64,000 bases of DNA from Polaribacter sp. KT25b (lineage in GTDB: Bacteria; Bacteroidota; Bacteroidia; Flavobacteriales; Flavobacteriaceae): assembly GCF_900105145.1 (NCBI RefSeq), contig NZ_LT629752.1:3167501-3231500 (forward strand), read 5' to 3'. The first letter of the stretch is position 1. Every line of letters begins with the position of its first letter. Of the stretch, positions 17,561 through 26,339 are shown piece after piece. Position numbers and translations under genes: made by a program. The notes beneath the pieces are model-generated. The model did no database searches. It saw only the letters and a program-made list of their open reading frames with translations, and was not told where the DNA came from.

Positions 17561-17650
17561 AGCTAGTAAAAAAACCTAGCCCTGATTGAAATGGCATCCT
17601 TTTTTTGTTTTTCTCAAAAAAAGATATAATTGAAAGCAGGAAATAGCTTC
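17561..17650 (+). ncRNA. Candidate structured RNA (recurrent Flavobacteriia motif)
   Basis: The spacer holds a dense secondary structure. CTTTTTTTG (17599-17607) pairs perfectly with CAAAAAAAG (17615-17623) around a 7-nt loop. Outside it, ATTGAAATGGCATC and GATATAATTGAAAG form an internal-loop-like pair, closed by CCTG (17581-17584) with CAGG (17637-17640). A separate small hairpin GCTAG/CTAGC lies at 17562-17580. I recognise the sequence AGCCCTGATTGAAATGGCAT as one that recurs across Flavobacteriia genomes, possibly the Flavo-1 type RNA; that name is from memory. The orientation is uncertain. Confidence 0.5.
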
Positions 17651-17657
17651 AAATAAA

Positions 17658-17687
17658 AAACCCTTTCTGATTTCTCAAAAAGGATTT
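17658..17687 (-). terminator. Terminator after lepA and the small membrane gene
   Basis: AAACCCTTT (17658-17666) pairs with AAAGGATTT (17679-17687) with one G-U pair. Read on the minus strand the stem is followed by T-rich sequence. It ends the lepA unit. Confidence 0.5.
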
Positions 17688-17719
17688 CTGTATGTAATAT
17701 AAAGTCTAAATATTAAAAT

Positions 17720-17902
17720 TTAGGAATCTGATTTTTTCTTTCTTTTTATGGGTAAAAATTTTAAGACCATACTTAATCCAATAGCAGCAAGTACTCCAAA
17801 TAGAAAGTCTAAAACATCCGCATATTCAGGTTTTTTCCAAAGTAAACCTAACGTTACTCCAATAATTGCCAATAATAAGCCAATAATTTGATTTTTATTC
17901 AT
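17720..17902 (-). CDS. Small two-helix membrane protein
   Basis: A 60-residue protein with two transmembrane helices (about 5-22, IIGLLLAIIGVTLGLLW, and 32-50, FLFGVLAAIGLSMVLKFL) and a Lys-rich C-terminus (PIKRKKKSDS), so the tail is probably cytoplasmic. It begins 5 bp after the lepA stop on the same strand and is likely cotranscribed. The function is unknown; there is no family motif that I recognise. Its tight link to lepA supports a real gene. Confidence 0.65.
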   Translation of the reverse strand: MNKNQIIGLLLAIIGVTLGLLWKKPEYADVLDFLFGVLAAIGLSMVLKFLPIKRKKKSDS

Positions 17903-17907
17903 CCTTT

Positions 17908-19704
17908 TTAATCATTTAATTTTAAGACTGCCATAAATGCTTCTTGCGGAATTTCTACATTACCAACTTGGCGCATTCTTTTCTTCCCTTTTTTCTGCTT
18001 TTCTAATAATTTACGTTTACGAGAAATATCTCCTCCATAACATTTTGCTGTTACATCTTTACGCAAAGCTTTCGTAGTTTCTCTAGCAATAATTTTAGCA
18101 CCAATTGCTGCCTGAATAGGAATATCAAACTGTTGTCTTGGTATTAATTCTTTTAATTTTTCAACTATTTTTTTACCAATTGTATAAGCATTATCTGCAT
18201 GTAAAAGTGCAGAAAGTGCATCTACAGGTTGTGCATTTAATAAAATATCTACTCTTACTAATTTAGATTCTTTCATACCAATAGGATGATAATCAAAAGA
18301 AGCATATCCTTTAGAAACTGTTTTTAATCGATCGTAAAAATCGAAAACAATTTCTGCCAAAGGCATTTCGAAAATAAGTTCAACTCTTTCTGTTGTTAAA
18401 TACGTTTGATTGATAATTTGTCCTCTTTTTTCGATACACAAACTCATTACTTGACCAATAAAATCTGACTTTGTAATAATTGACGCTTTAATAAATGGCT
18501 CTTCTACTCTATCTAATCTCGATGGATCTGGTAAATCTGTTGGATTATTTAAAATAATAACTTCCTCAGGATTTTTCTTTGAATATGCGTGGTAAGAAAC
18601 GTTTGGTACAGTTGTAATAACTGTCATATTAAACTCACGTTCTAAACGTTCTTGAATAATTTCCATGTGCAACATTCCTAAGAATCCACAACGAAAACCG
18701 AAACCTAATGCTGCAGAACTTTCTGGTACAAAAACCAAAGAAGCGTCATTAAGTTGTAGTTTTTCCATAGAATAACGCAACTCTTCATAATCTTCTGTAT
18801 CCACAGGATAAATACCCGCAAAAACCATTGGTTTAACATCTTCAAAACCATCAATTCTTTCTATTGTTGGGTTTAATGCATCTGTAATTGTATCTCCTAC
18901 TTTTACTTCTTTTGCAGTTTTTATACCTGTAATTAAATAACCAACGTCGCCAGTTTTTACAGATTTTTTAACGACTTGAGTTAGTTTTAAAGTACCAACT
19001 TCATCAGCAAAATAATTTTTACCAGTTGCCATGAATTTAATTTCTTGACCTTTTTTAATTTCGCCGTTTAAAACTCTAAAATAGGTTTCAATACCTCGAT
19101 AAGAATTGTAAACAGAATCGAAAATTAAGGCTTGTAAGGGTGCATCTGGGTCTCCTTTTGGAGCAGGTACTCTATCTATAATTGCTGCTAAAATATTATC
19201 GACTCCAAAACCTGTTTTTCCACTAGCGTGAATTACTTCTTCTGGGTTGCAACCTAATAAATCTACAATATCGTCTGTAACTTCTTCTGGGTTTGCAGAA
19301 GGTAAATCTACTTTATTTAGTACAGGAATAATTTCTAAATCGTTCTCTAAAGCCAAGTATAAGTTAGAAATTGTTTGTGCTTGTATACTTTGTGCTGCAT
19401 CTACAATTAGTAAAGCGCCTTCACAAGCTGCAATTGATCTAGAAACTTCGTAAGAGAAATCTACATGACCTGGAGTATCAATTAAATTTAGAGTGTATTC
19501 CTCTCCTTTATAGATATAATCCATTTGAATTGCGTGCGATTTAATGGTTATACCACGTTCGCGCTCTAAATCCATACTATCTAAAAGCTGTTCTTTTTTT
19601 TCGCGAGAGGTTACAGTGCCAGTAAAATCTAACAATCTATCTGCTAACGTACTTTTACCATGATCAATATGTGCGATAATGCAAAAGTTTCTAATATTCT
19701 TCAT
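17908..19704 (-). CDS. lepA: Translation elongation factor 4 (LepA)
   Basis: A ribosomal back-translocating GTPase that helps stalled ribosomes. The 598-residue protein has the G domain at its N-terminus (G1 AHIDHGKS at 12-19, G3 DTPGHVDF, G4 NKVD). EF-G-like domains II and III follow, then the LepA-specific C-terminal domain ending [26 protein letters not shown]. Length and order are standard. The promoter at 19734-19764 is one of the best matches in the window, and a small membrane protein gene follows. Confidence 0.98.
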   Translation of the reverse strand: MKNIRNFCIIAHIDHGKSTLADRLLDFTGTVTSREKKEQLLDSMDLERERGITIKSHAIQMDYIYKGEEYTLNLIDTPGHVDFSYEVSRSIAACEGALLIVDAAQSIQAQTISNLYLALENDLEIIPVLNKVDLPSANPEEVTDDIVDLLGCNPEEVIHASGKTGFGVDNILAAIIDRVPAPKGDPDAPLQALIFDSVYNSYRGIETYFRVLNGEIKKGQEIKFMATGKNYFADEVGTLKLTQVVKKSVKTGDVGYLITGIKTAKEVKVGDTITDALNPTIERIDGFEDVKPMVFAGIYPVDTEDYEELRYSMEKLQLNDASLVFVPESSAALGFGFRCGFLGMLHMEIIQERLEREFNMTVITTVPNVSYHAYSKKNPEEVIILNNPTDLPDPSRLDRVEEPFIKASIITKSDFIGQVMSLCIEKRGQIINQTYLTTERVELIFEMPLAEIVFDFYDRLKTVSKGYASFDYHPIGMKESKLVRVDILLNAQPVDALSALLHADNAYTIGKKIVEKLKELIPRQQFDIPIQAAIGAKIIARETTKALRKDVTAKCYGGDISRKRKLLEKQKKGKKRMRQVGNVEIPQEAFMAVLKLND

Positions 19705-19733
19705 TCTTTGTTTTTCTTACTGCGTTTAACCTA

Positions 19734-19764
19734 CAAAGATATGTTATTTACATTCCTTGTCAAA
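19734..19764 (-). promoter_or_regulatory. lepA promoter (TTTG-N19-TATCTTTG)
   Basis: On the minus strand TTTG (19764-19761) and TATCTTTG (19741-19734) are separated by 19 nt, an essentially perfect Bacteroidetes housekeeping promoter, 30 nt before the lepA ATG. Confidence 0.7.
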
Positions 19765-19813
19765 TAAAATAAATTTAACACAATTGTTATACTTTATGTT
19801 CTTCTTGGTAAAA

Positions 19814-20089
19814 TTATATATCTCTTTCTAATTCTGCAATTGCAATCTTAAATTCGTCTAAATTGATACATTCATCACCAGATTTATCATAACCTTTAAT
19901 TAACTCACCGGCTACAACTCCTCTTAATAATCCACTAATATCTGCACTTTTTAATAATTTTTTTACTTCATCCTTATTTAATTTCCCGTCTTTATCTTCA
20001 TCATAAAAATGAAATGCTTCTGTTGGGCTTTTATACTTCGTACTAATTAAAGAATGAATTTTCTTTAAAATATTTTCTTTTGCTCCCAT
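19814..20089 (-). CDS. EF-hand calcium-binding protein
   Basis: A 91-residue protein without a signal peptide, hence cytoplasmic. Two EF-hand loops are visible: DEDKDGKLNKDE (about 30-41) and DKSGDECINLDE (about 69-80). Asp, Asp/Ser, Asp and a Glu at position 12 give the canonical calcium ligands. It probably binds Ca2+ as a sensor or buffer. It is cotranscribed with the TolB-like lipoprotein gene upstream (15-bp gap). No enzymatic domain is attached, so the target is unknown. Confidence 0.85.
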   Translation of the reverse strand: MGAKENILKKIHSLISTKYKSPTEAFHFYDEDKDGKLNKDEVKKLLKSADISGLLRGVVAGELIKGYDKSGDECINLDEFKIAIAELERDI

Positions 20090-20104
20090 ATTTTTAATTT
20101 TGAA

Positions 20105-21214
20105 TTAATCTTGCCATTCCGCAATAAATAAGTTTGTATCATGACCTCCTCCGTTATTTCTGTTTGATGAAAAAATTAACTTTTTACCATCATTAGAAAA
20201 CACTGGGAAAGCATCAAAAGTTTCTCCATGAGTAACTCTTTCTAAGTTTTTACCATCTAAATCTATCAGATATAAATTAAAAGGAAAACCTCTTTCTGCT
20301 TCAAAGTTTGATGAAAATAAAATTTTATTTCCTGAAGGATGAAAAAACGGACTCCAATTTGCGTTTCCTAAATCTGTTAATTGACGTAATTCAGATCCAT
20401 CAGCATTACAGATGTATAATTCCATTTCTGTTGGCTGAACTAATCCTTCTTTTAATAAATCTTGATATTCTTTAATTGCTTCTGGAGTTTTTGGTCTAGA
20501 AGAACGAAAGATTAATTTTGTTCCATCAGGAGAGAAAAAAGCACCACCATCATACCCTAATTGATCTGTAATTTGTTTTACATCAGAACCATCAATATTC
20601 ATGGTAAACAATTCTAAATCTCCTGTTCTCATCGATGTAAAAACAATTTTATCTCCTTTTGGAGAAACTGTTGCTTCTGCATCATAACCTGGTTCTGTCG
20701 TTAATTGTTTGGTAATATTCCCTTTTAAATCTGACACAAAAATATCGTAACTTTCATAAATTGGCCACACATATTTACCTTCTCTTCTTAAAGGTGCTTC
20801 TGGGCATTCTTTACCAGATAAATGAGTTGAACCATATACATATTCTTTATTTCCTGGTAAAAAGTAAGCACAAGTTGTACGCCCAAAACCTGTAGAAATC
20901 ATTGGTGGTTTCGAGTCTTTAAAAGTTTCATCTGCATTCATTAAAAACATTTGATCACAATCTACGCCCCAATCTTTATTATTTGATTGAAAAATTAATT
21001 GTTTGTCATCAAAACTCCAATAAGCTTCTGCATTATCGCCTCCAAAAGTGATTTGTTTCATCGACTTAAAGTGAACTTCTTCTGGATAAATTAAACCACC
21101 TTCCCATTTTTTAGTTTCGCCAGATTTTGCATCAACATCTTCTTTTTTGCTTTTTTTACAAGCAGTAGTTAATACAGCAGCTATAAGAAGTAAATAATGT
21201 AATTTAAATTTCAT
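20105..21214 (-). CDS. TolB-like beta-propeller lipoprotein
   Basis: A 369-residue lipoprotein with a signal peptide and lipobox LTTAC (Cys19). The mature part is a six-bladed propeller built of PD40 (WD40-like) repeats. The repeated signatures are SFDDKQLIFQSNN, SPKGDKIVFTSMRTG, SPDGTKLIFRSSRP, HPSGNKILFSSNF and SNDGKKLIFSSNRNN. Such proteins often bind peptidoglycan-associated or peptidase partners; a Tol-type role is not shown here. An EF-hand protein gene follows in the same operon. It is divergent from the M28 peptidase gene; the two promoters overlap (21249-21264). Confidence 0.88.
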   Translation of the reverse strand: MKFKLHYLLLIAAVLTTACKKSKKEDVDAKSGETKKWEGGLIYPEEVHFKSMKQITFGGDNAEAYWSFDDKQLIFQSNNKDWGVDCDQMFLMNADETFKDSKPPMISTGFGRTTCAYFLPGNKEYVYGSTHLSGKECPEAPLRREGKYVWPIYESYDIFVSDLKGNITKQLTTEPGYDAEATVSPKGDKIVFTSMRTGDLELFTMNIDGSDVKQITDQLGYDGGAFFSPDGTKLIFRSSRPKTPEAIKEYQDLLKEGLVQPTEMELYICNADGSELRQLTDLGNANWSPFFHPSGNKILFSSNFEAERGFPFNLYLIDLDGKNLERVTHGETFDAFPVFSNDGKKLIFSSNRNNGGGHDTNLFIAEWQD

Positions 21215-21248
21215 TTTTTGTAGATTTCAATAAGTGATAATATTTCTC

Positions 21249-21264
21249 TAGTTTTGCAAAAATA
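21249..21264. promoter_or_regulatory. Overlapping face-to-face promoters
   Basis: TAGTTTTG (21249-21256, plus strand, for the peptidase) is directly followed by CAAAAATA (21257-21264), which is TATTTTTG on the minus strand for the lipoprotein. The two -7 elements abut, so polymerase can occupy only one at a time. Confidence 0.5.
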
Positions 21265-21276
21265 ATATTTATCATC

Positions 21277-22500
21277 ATGAGAAACATCCTATTTCTAATC
21301 TTTTTATGTTTTTTAATTTCTTGCAAACCTTCAATTAATCAGGAAACTAGAATAAAAGAAGATGTTACCTTTTTAGCTTCAGACAAGTTAGAAGGAAGAC
21401 AAACAGGCACAAAAGGAGAAAAAGAAGCTGCAAATTATATTGTAAAAAGATTTAAAGAATTAGGGTTAACTAAAAAAGGTACAGAAGGTTACCTGCAACC
21501 TTTTACTTTTAGACCAAAAACAAATCCTCATGAACAAGTAAAATTTGATGTAAATGGTGATGGCACAATTACAGGGAATAATGTGATTGGTTTTATAGAC
21601 AATAAAGCAGAAAATACGGTAATTATTGGCGCTCATTTTGACCATTTAGGTTTTGGTGGCGAAGGTTCTTTATACAGAGATTCTATAAAAGCCATTCATA
21701 ATGGTGCAGATGATAATGCTTCTGGAGTTGCAATTTTATTAAATTTAGCTTCAAAACTAAAAGGAAAAAACACAAGTAATAATTATCTTTTTATGGCTTT
21801 TTCTGGTGAAGAAATGGGTTTATTGGGTTCTAATTATTTTGTAAAAAACCCAACAATTGACACAAAAAAAGTTTCATATATGATTAATATGGATATGGTT
21901 GGTCGTTTAAAAAAAGATTCTGCTTTGGCAGTTTATGGCACAGGAACATCTCCAATATTTAAGCAAACTTTAAAATCTCATAACGATAATTTTAAATTAA
22001 TTCAGAAAGAATCTGGTGTTGGACCAAGCGATCACACAAGTTTTTATTTAAACAACATGCCTGTTTTACATTTTTTTACTGGTCAACATGAAGATTATCA
22101 TAAACCTGGTGATGATTCTGAAAAACTGAATTATGAAGGAATGTATTTAATTTCTGATTATATTTTTAATATTATAACTGATTTAGATAATAATGGAAAA
22201 TTAGCTTTTAGAAAAACAAAAAATGAAAGCGAAGAAACACCAAGATTTAAAGTTGGTTTAGGCGTAATTCCTGATTATATGTTTGATGGCAAAGGAATGC
22301 GTATTGATGGAATATCCGAAGATAAACCAGCACAAAAAGCAGGTTTACAGAAAGGCGATATTGTTATTCAATTAGGCGACAGCACTGTTGTTGATATGAT
22401 GAGTTATATGCGTGCTTTATCGGTTTTTAAAGCGGGCGACAAAAGTAAAGTTCTTGTAAAAAGAGGAGAAAAAGAAGTTGAATCTGAAATAAATTTTTAA
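21277..22500 (+). CDS. M28-family zinc aminopeptidase with C-terminal PDZ domain
   Basis: A 407-residue lipoprotein (signal with lipobox LISC, Cys16). The peptidase domain (about 25-300) shows the metal-binding and catalytic residues of M28: HFDHLGFGG, NGADDNASG, FSGEEMGLLGS (catalytic Glu plus ligand), MINMDMVGR and a terminal HFFTGQHEDYHKPGDD. A PDZ domain (about 320-405, GISEDKPAQKAGLQKGDIVIQLGD) follows. It probably trims peptides in the periplasm or at the outer membrane. dusB follows after a 1-bp gap, so it is cotranscribed. Confidence 0.92.
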   Translation: MRNILFLIFLCFLISCKPSINQETRIKEDVTFLASDKLEGRQTGTKGEKEAANYIVKRFKELGLTKKGTEGYLQPFTFRPKTNPHEQVKFDVNGDGTITGNNVIGFIDNKAENTVIIGAHFDHLGFGGEGSLYRDSIKAIHNGADDNASGVAILLNLASKLKGKNTSNNYLFMAFSGEEMGLLGSNYFVKNPTIDTKKVSYMINMDMVGRLKKDSALAVYGTGTSPIFKQTLKSHNDNFKLIQKESGVGPSDHTSFYLNNMPVLHFFTGQHEDYHKPGDDSEKLNYEGMYLISDYIFNIITDLDNNGKLAFRKTKNESEETPRFKVGLGVIPDYMFDGKGMRIDGISEDKPAQKAGLQKGDIVIQLGDSTVVDMMSYMRALSVFKAGDKSKVLVKRGEKEVESEINF

Positions 22501-22501
22501 T

Positions 22502-23503
22502 TTGGTAAAAATAGGCAACATAGAATTACCAGACTTTCCATTGTTATTAGCACCAATGGAAGACGTTTCTGATCCACCTTTTAGAGCTTTGTGCAAAGAA
22601 AATGGCGCGGATGTTGTATATACAGAATTTATTTCATCCGAAGGTTTAATTAGAGATGCTGCAAAAAGCATTATGAAATTAGATATTTATGAAAAAGAAC
22701 GCCCTGTAGGAATTCAGATTTTTGGTGCAAATTTAGAATCGATGCTACAAACTATCGAAATTGTAGAAAAATCGAATCCAGATATTATTGATATTAATTT
22801 TGGTTGCCCTGTTAAAAAAGTAGTTTCTAAAGGTGCTGGCGCAGGAATTTTAAAAGACATCGATTTAATGGTTTCATTAACTGAAGCAATGGTAAAACAC
22901 ACCAATTTACCTGTAACAGTTAAAACACGTTTAGGTTGGGATCATGATTCTATAAGAATTGTTGAAGTTGCCGAACGTTTACAAGATGTTGGTTGTGCAG
23001 CAATTTCTATTCATGGTAGAACGCGTGCACAAATGTATAAAGGTAATGCCGATTGGAAACCTATTGCTGATGTTAAAAATAACCAAAGAATGCACATTCC
23101 TGTTTTTGGAAATGGAGATATTACAACTCCAGAAAAAGCGATGGAAATGCGTGATAAATTTGGTTTAGATGGCGCTATGATTGGTAGAGCTGCTATTGGT
23201 TATCCTTGGTTTTTTAATGAAGTAAAACACTATTTTAAAACTGGTGAATATTTAGCAAAACCTACAATTGCTCAAAGAACAGAAATGGCTAGAAGACATT
23301 TGCAAATGGCAATTGATTGGAAAGGTGAACATTTAGGTGTTGTAGAAACTAGAAGACATTATACAAATTATTTTAAAGGAATTCCGCATTTTAAAGAATA
23401 TAGAATGAAAATGGTTACTTCTGATGATGCAAAAGATGTATTTGCTGCTTTTGATGAAGTGGAAGAAACTTTTGGGAATATGATTATTCCTGAATATAAA
23501 TAG
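22502..23503 (+). CDS. dusB: tRNA-dihydrouridine synthase B
   Basis: Reduces uridine to dihydrouridine in tRNA, using FMN and NADPH. The 333 residues carry the Dus signature APMEDVSDPPFRALC, the catalytic cysteine in INFGCPVKKVVSKGAGAG, the KTRLGW loop and the ISIHGRTRAQMYKGNADW motif. The start is a TTG, one base after the peptidase stop; the first in-frame ATG lies far inside the FMN domain, so TTG is required. It is cytoplasmic. The stop is immediately abutted by the stop of the convergent lipoprotein gene. Confidence 0.95.
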   Translation: MVKIGNIELPDFPLLLAPMEDVSDPPFRALCKENGADVVYTEFISSEGLIRDAAKSIMKLDIYEKERPVGIQIFGANLESMLQTIEIVEKSNPDIIDINFGCPVKKVVSKGAGAGILKDIDLMVSLTEAMVKHTNLPVTVKTRLGWDHDSIRIVEVAERLQDVGCAAISIHGRTRAQMYKGNADWKPIADVKNNQRMHIPVFGNGDITTPEKAMEMRDKFGLDGAMIGRAAIGYPWFFNEVKHYFKTGEYLAKPTIAQRTEMARRHLQMAIDWKGEHLGVVETRRHYTNYFKGIPHFKEYRMKMVTSDDAKDVFAAFDEVEETFGNMIIPEYK

Positions 23504-24058
23504 TTATTCTTTTATTCTAAAAGAATGAATCATTTTAACAACATCATCTGCGTATTTTTGATAGTCATTACTTAAAGCACGATAGGTAATTGTATAATAA
23601 TAATTGTCTTTTAAAATTATAGCATTTAAAGTAGTATAATCTTTATTAAAATAGTTCGTTTTGTAAATAATGAAGTTATATCTACCATATAATGGAAGAC
23701 TTCCTTTTACTAAATCATAATTAAAATTCTGATATTTTTTTTCCAGCTTTTTAACAAAGTATATTGTTAAATCATTGATATTAGTGTATTTCTTAGCCTT
23801 TTTCTTAAAAATATATAAGTTTGTTTGTGGTACGTATTTATTTAAAAGAAGTTCTTTAGGAGAATGACTTAAATGATTATGACCTTCCAAATAAGAATAC
23901 CAATTATTTGGAACATCGATAGAATACTCTTTCATCAAGGTTTTAACAGTTGTAGCATCCAATTCTGTAAATTTTTCAATTTTTGGTGTATTCTTTGTTG
24001 AGCTACAACCTACAGAAATAAAAATAAAAAAAGAAAAAAAAAGTGATAGCCTTTTCAT
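23504..24058 (-). CDS. Hypothetical lipoprotein
   Basis: A 184-residue lipoprotein with signal FFSFFIFISVGC (Cys18) and the following SSTKNT. The body is alpha/beta with a periodic YNFIIYKTNYF, TTLNAIILKDNYYYTIT and TYRA strand pattern and a final helix DDVVKMIHSFRI. It resembles small PsbP-like or DUF-type lipoproteins that act in envelope stress, but I do not recognise a specific family. It lies 5 bp downstream of the ABC permease gene on the same strand and is probably cotranscribed. Confidence 0.6.
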   Translation of the reverse strand: MKRLSLFFSFFIFISVGCSSTKNTPKIEKFTELDATTVKTLMKEYSIDVPNNWYSYLEGHNHLSHSPKELLLNKYVPQTNLYIFKKKAKKYTNINDLTIYFVKKLEKKYQNFNYDLVKGSLPLYGRYNFIIYKTNYFNKDYTTLNAIILKDNYYYTITYRALSNDYQKYADDVVKMIHSFRIKE

Positions 24059-24063
24059 AAAAT

Positions 24064-25266
24064 TTAATTTTCAATAAACTCTTTAGAGATTCTACTACTA
24101 GCAATTTTAGCCGCAATAAAACCTAAAATAGTGATTGTTAAAATAACAATTAATAAGTTCGAGATTCTAAATTCTACTGGATACGCCAAGTTGTCTGTAA
24201 TCATAAATAACTCAAAACGCTGTTGAATAAAGACTAATATAATTCCTAAAGTCAAACCTATTATCATTCCAAAAAAGGTGAGTAAAAATCCCTGAAGAAC
24301 AAATATTTTTTTAATTTCTTTTACATTTGCTCCTAAACTAAATAAGGTTTTTAAATTGTCTTTTTTATCAATAATCATCATTATTATTGTACCAATAACA
24401 TTAAATAAGGCAATAATTACAATTAATGTAAAGATAAGATAAGAAACAAAGTTTTCGGTATTTATAACCTTATAAAAAACTTCATTCAATTGCTCTTTGG
24501 TTTGTACTTTATAACTGTTTCCTAATTTTTCTTGAAGTTCATTTGCAACAGCATCAGCAAAATTATCATCAATCAATTTTAATTCTAATGCTGTAATTTG
24601 ATTTTCTTTAAAATTTAATAATCTTTTAGCTTGCGGTAATGCTACAAAAACATATTTACTTTCAAACTCTTCTGTACCTGTATACAAACCTACAATTTGA
24701 ACTTCCGTTTTATAAAATGCGTTGGTAGGGTTTATAAATCCTGTTCCTGGTTTAGGAACCATAATTTGTAATTGTTCGCCATAACTTCTAACACCTAAAG
24801 ATAATTTTATTGCAATAGTTCTACCAATAACTGCTGTGTTTACATAAGTTGTATCTAACCAAACGCCTTGACTTAAAACAGAATCTATCTGTGTAATTTG
24901 CGAATAATTATCTTCAACACCTTTTATGTAAGCAATTTCACTTTTATCTTTATACTCTAAAAAAACTCGTTCTTCTATAACTTTAGAAGTCGCTGCTATC
25001 AATTGATTATTTTTTAGAACTTGCTTAACTTCATCCGTAATAAAAAAAGATTTACCTTTTACAGATGTAATTTTAATATCTGGATCTGAAGCATTTAACA
25101 TGCTATAACTAAAAGTACGTAAACCAGAAAATCCAGAAAGGATAATAAAAAGCGCCAAAGACCCCACAATTACTCCAAATGAAGCAATTATAGTAACAAT
25201 GTTTATGGCATTACTACTAGTCTTTGTAAATAGATATCTTTTAGCTATGTATAAAGGAAAACTCAA
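24064..25266 (-). CDS. FtsX/LolE-like ABC transporter permease
   Basis: A 400-residue inner-membrane protein. One transmembrane helix near the N-terminus (NIVTIIASFGVIVGSLALFIILSGF, about 21-45) is followed by a large periplasmic domain of about 220 residues (MacB/LolE-type, 50-270). Three C-terminal helices come next (about 275-300, 320-350, 365-390) with the FtsX motif of the last (ILGFIAAKIASSRIS). This layout matches LolC/LolE and MacB permeases for lipoprotein release or export. No ATPase gene is adjacent, so it must be encoded elsewhere. It follows rbfA by 15 bp. Confidence 0.88.
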   Translation of the reverse strand: MSFPLYIAKRYLFTKTSSNAINIVTIIASFGVIVGSLALFIILSGFSGLRTFSYSMLNASDPDIKITSVKGKSFFITDEVKQVLKNNQLIAATSKVIEERVFLEYKDKSEIAYIKGVEDNYSQITQIDSVLSQGVWLDTTYVNTAVIGRTIAIKLSLGVRSYGEQLQIMVPKPGTGFINPTNAFYKTEVQIVGLYTGTEEFESKYVFVALPQAKRLLNFKENQITALELKLIDDNFADAVANELQEKLGNSYKVQTKEQLNEVFYKVINTENFVSYLIFTLIVIIALFNVIGTIIMMIIDKKDNLKTLFSLGANVKEIKKIFVLQGFLLTFFGMIIGLTLGIILVFIQQRFELFMITDNLAYPVEFRISNLLIVILTITILGFIAAKIASSRISKEFIEN

Positions 25267-25281
25267 ATGAGTTGAATGGGA

Positions 25282-25677
25282 TTATATTTTTTTACGTTTT
25301 GGTAAAACTTCTGGATTTTTAATAGGATCTTCATCTTTACCACTCAAAGACTTGTCAATTTCTTCTATATAATCTAGTGTGTCATCGCCAAAAAACAATA
25401 ACTCTGGCATTCTACGTAATTGATTTTTAGTTCTTTTTGCCATTTCATGACGAATTAAAACCGTGTTAGAAACCACACCTTTTATAATTTCATCTCTTTT
25501 TACTGATGGAAAAATACTTAAATACACTTTTGCTACTCCTAAATCTGAAGTAACATGTACTTTAGAAACAGAAATAATAACGCCCTTCATACCATCTTGC
25601 GCTGCTTTTTGCAACACATCTACCAAATCTTTTTGCAGAACTCCTGCAATTTTTCTTTGTCTGTTAGTTTCTTCCAT
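25282..25677 (-). CDS. rbfA: Ribosome-binding factor A
   Basis: A 30S maturation factor of 131 residues. It has the KH-like fold with RQRKIAGVLQKDLVDVLQ at the N-terminus, GVIISVSKVHVTSDLGVAKVYLSIFP in the centre, and TVLIRHEMAKRTKNQLRRMPELLFFGDDTLDYIEEIDKSL near the end, all typical of RbfA. It is 15 bp before the permease gene on the same strand, a rbfA-permease pairing usual in Bacteroidetes. The response regulator gene ends 21 bp upstream. Confidence 0.96.
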   Translation of the reverse strand: MEETNRQRKIAGVLQKDLVDVLQKAAQDGMKGVIISVSKVHVTSDLGVAKVYLSIFPSVKRDEIIKGVVSNTVLIRHEMAKRTKNQLRRMPELLFFGDDTLDYIEEIDKSLSGKDEDPIKNPEVLPKRKKI

Positions 25678-25697
25678 GCTGCAAATTTACGACATTT

Positions 25698-26339
25698 TTA
25701 GAGAGTGTAAATTTTATTTTTTATTGCATATGTTACCATACCAACTCTATTTTTTACATTTAATTTAGAAAACAAACTATTTCTATAATTGTCAATAGTT
25801 TTCGGACTTAAATTCATTTGATCTGCAATTTCTTTATACGTTAATTCTGTACAAGAAAGTTTTAAAAACTGACGTTCCTTATCATTTATATCAATTTCTT
25901 TAACTTCATTACCAGAAAGAGAATTCATAAGTATAGTGGTTACACTTTTTGTATGATAAAACCCGTTTTCTGCAATTTCAATTAAAGCTTTTTCTAAAAC
26001 AGACTTTTCTGTATCTTTTAATAAATATCCAGCAGCACCTGCTTTTAACATTTTTAAAATTGTAAACTCTTCATCTTCTACAGAAAGTGCCATAACATTC
26101 ACTTTTGGATGGTGTTTAGTAATCCATTCTGTAGTTTCTACACCATTCATAATTGGCATATTAATATCCATTAAAACAATATTTGGTATATTTTTTTGAT
26201 CAGAAAATTTTTCTAATAATTCTTTTCCATTTTTACACGTATACAACACCTTAAACTTTTGGAAAGTATTAACCATTGTTTGAATTGCTTGTGATAATAA
26301 TGTATGATCATCTACAATAACAACTGTAAATTGTTTCAT
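25698..26339 (-). CDS. NarL/LuxR-family response regulator
   Basis: A 213-residue response regulator. The receiver domain (about 1-125) has the phospho-acceptor Asp58 in VLMDINMP, acidic pair DD at 10-11, and Lys in LLKD. The LuxR-type HTH (about 150-207) contains ELTYKEIADQMNLSPKTIDNYRNSLFSKLNVKNRVG, so it binds DNA. Its 4-bp ATGA overlap with the histidine kinase gene marks tight coupling. It probably regulates its own operon through the GGGGTTTTTCCCC sites upstream of the lipoprotein gene; that link is inferred. Confidence 0.93.
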   Translation of the reverse strand: MKQFTVVIVDDHTLLSQAIQTMVNTFQKFKVLYTCKNGKELLEKFSDQKNIPNIVLMDINMPIMNGVETTEWITKHHPKVNVMALSVEDEEFTILKMLKAGAAGYLLKDTEKSVLEKALIEIAENGFYHTKSVTTILMNSLSGNEVKEIDINDKERQFLKLSCTELTYKEIADQMNLSPKTIDNYRNSLFSKLNVKNRVGMVTYAIKNKIYTL

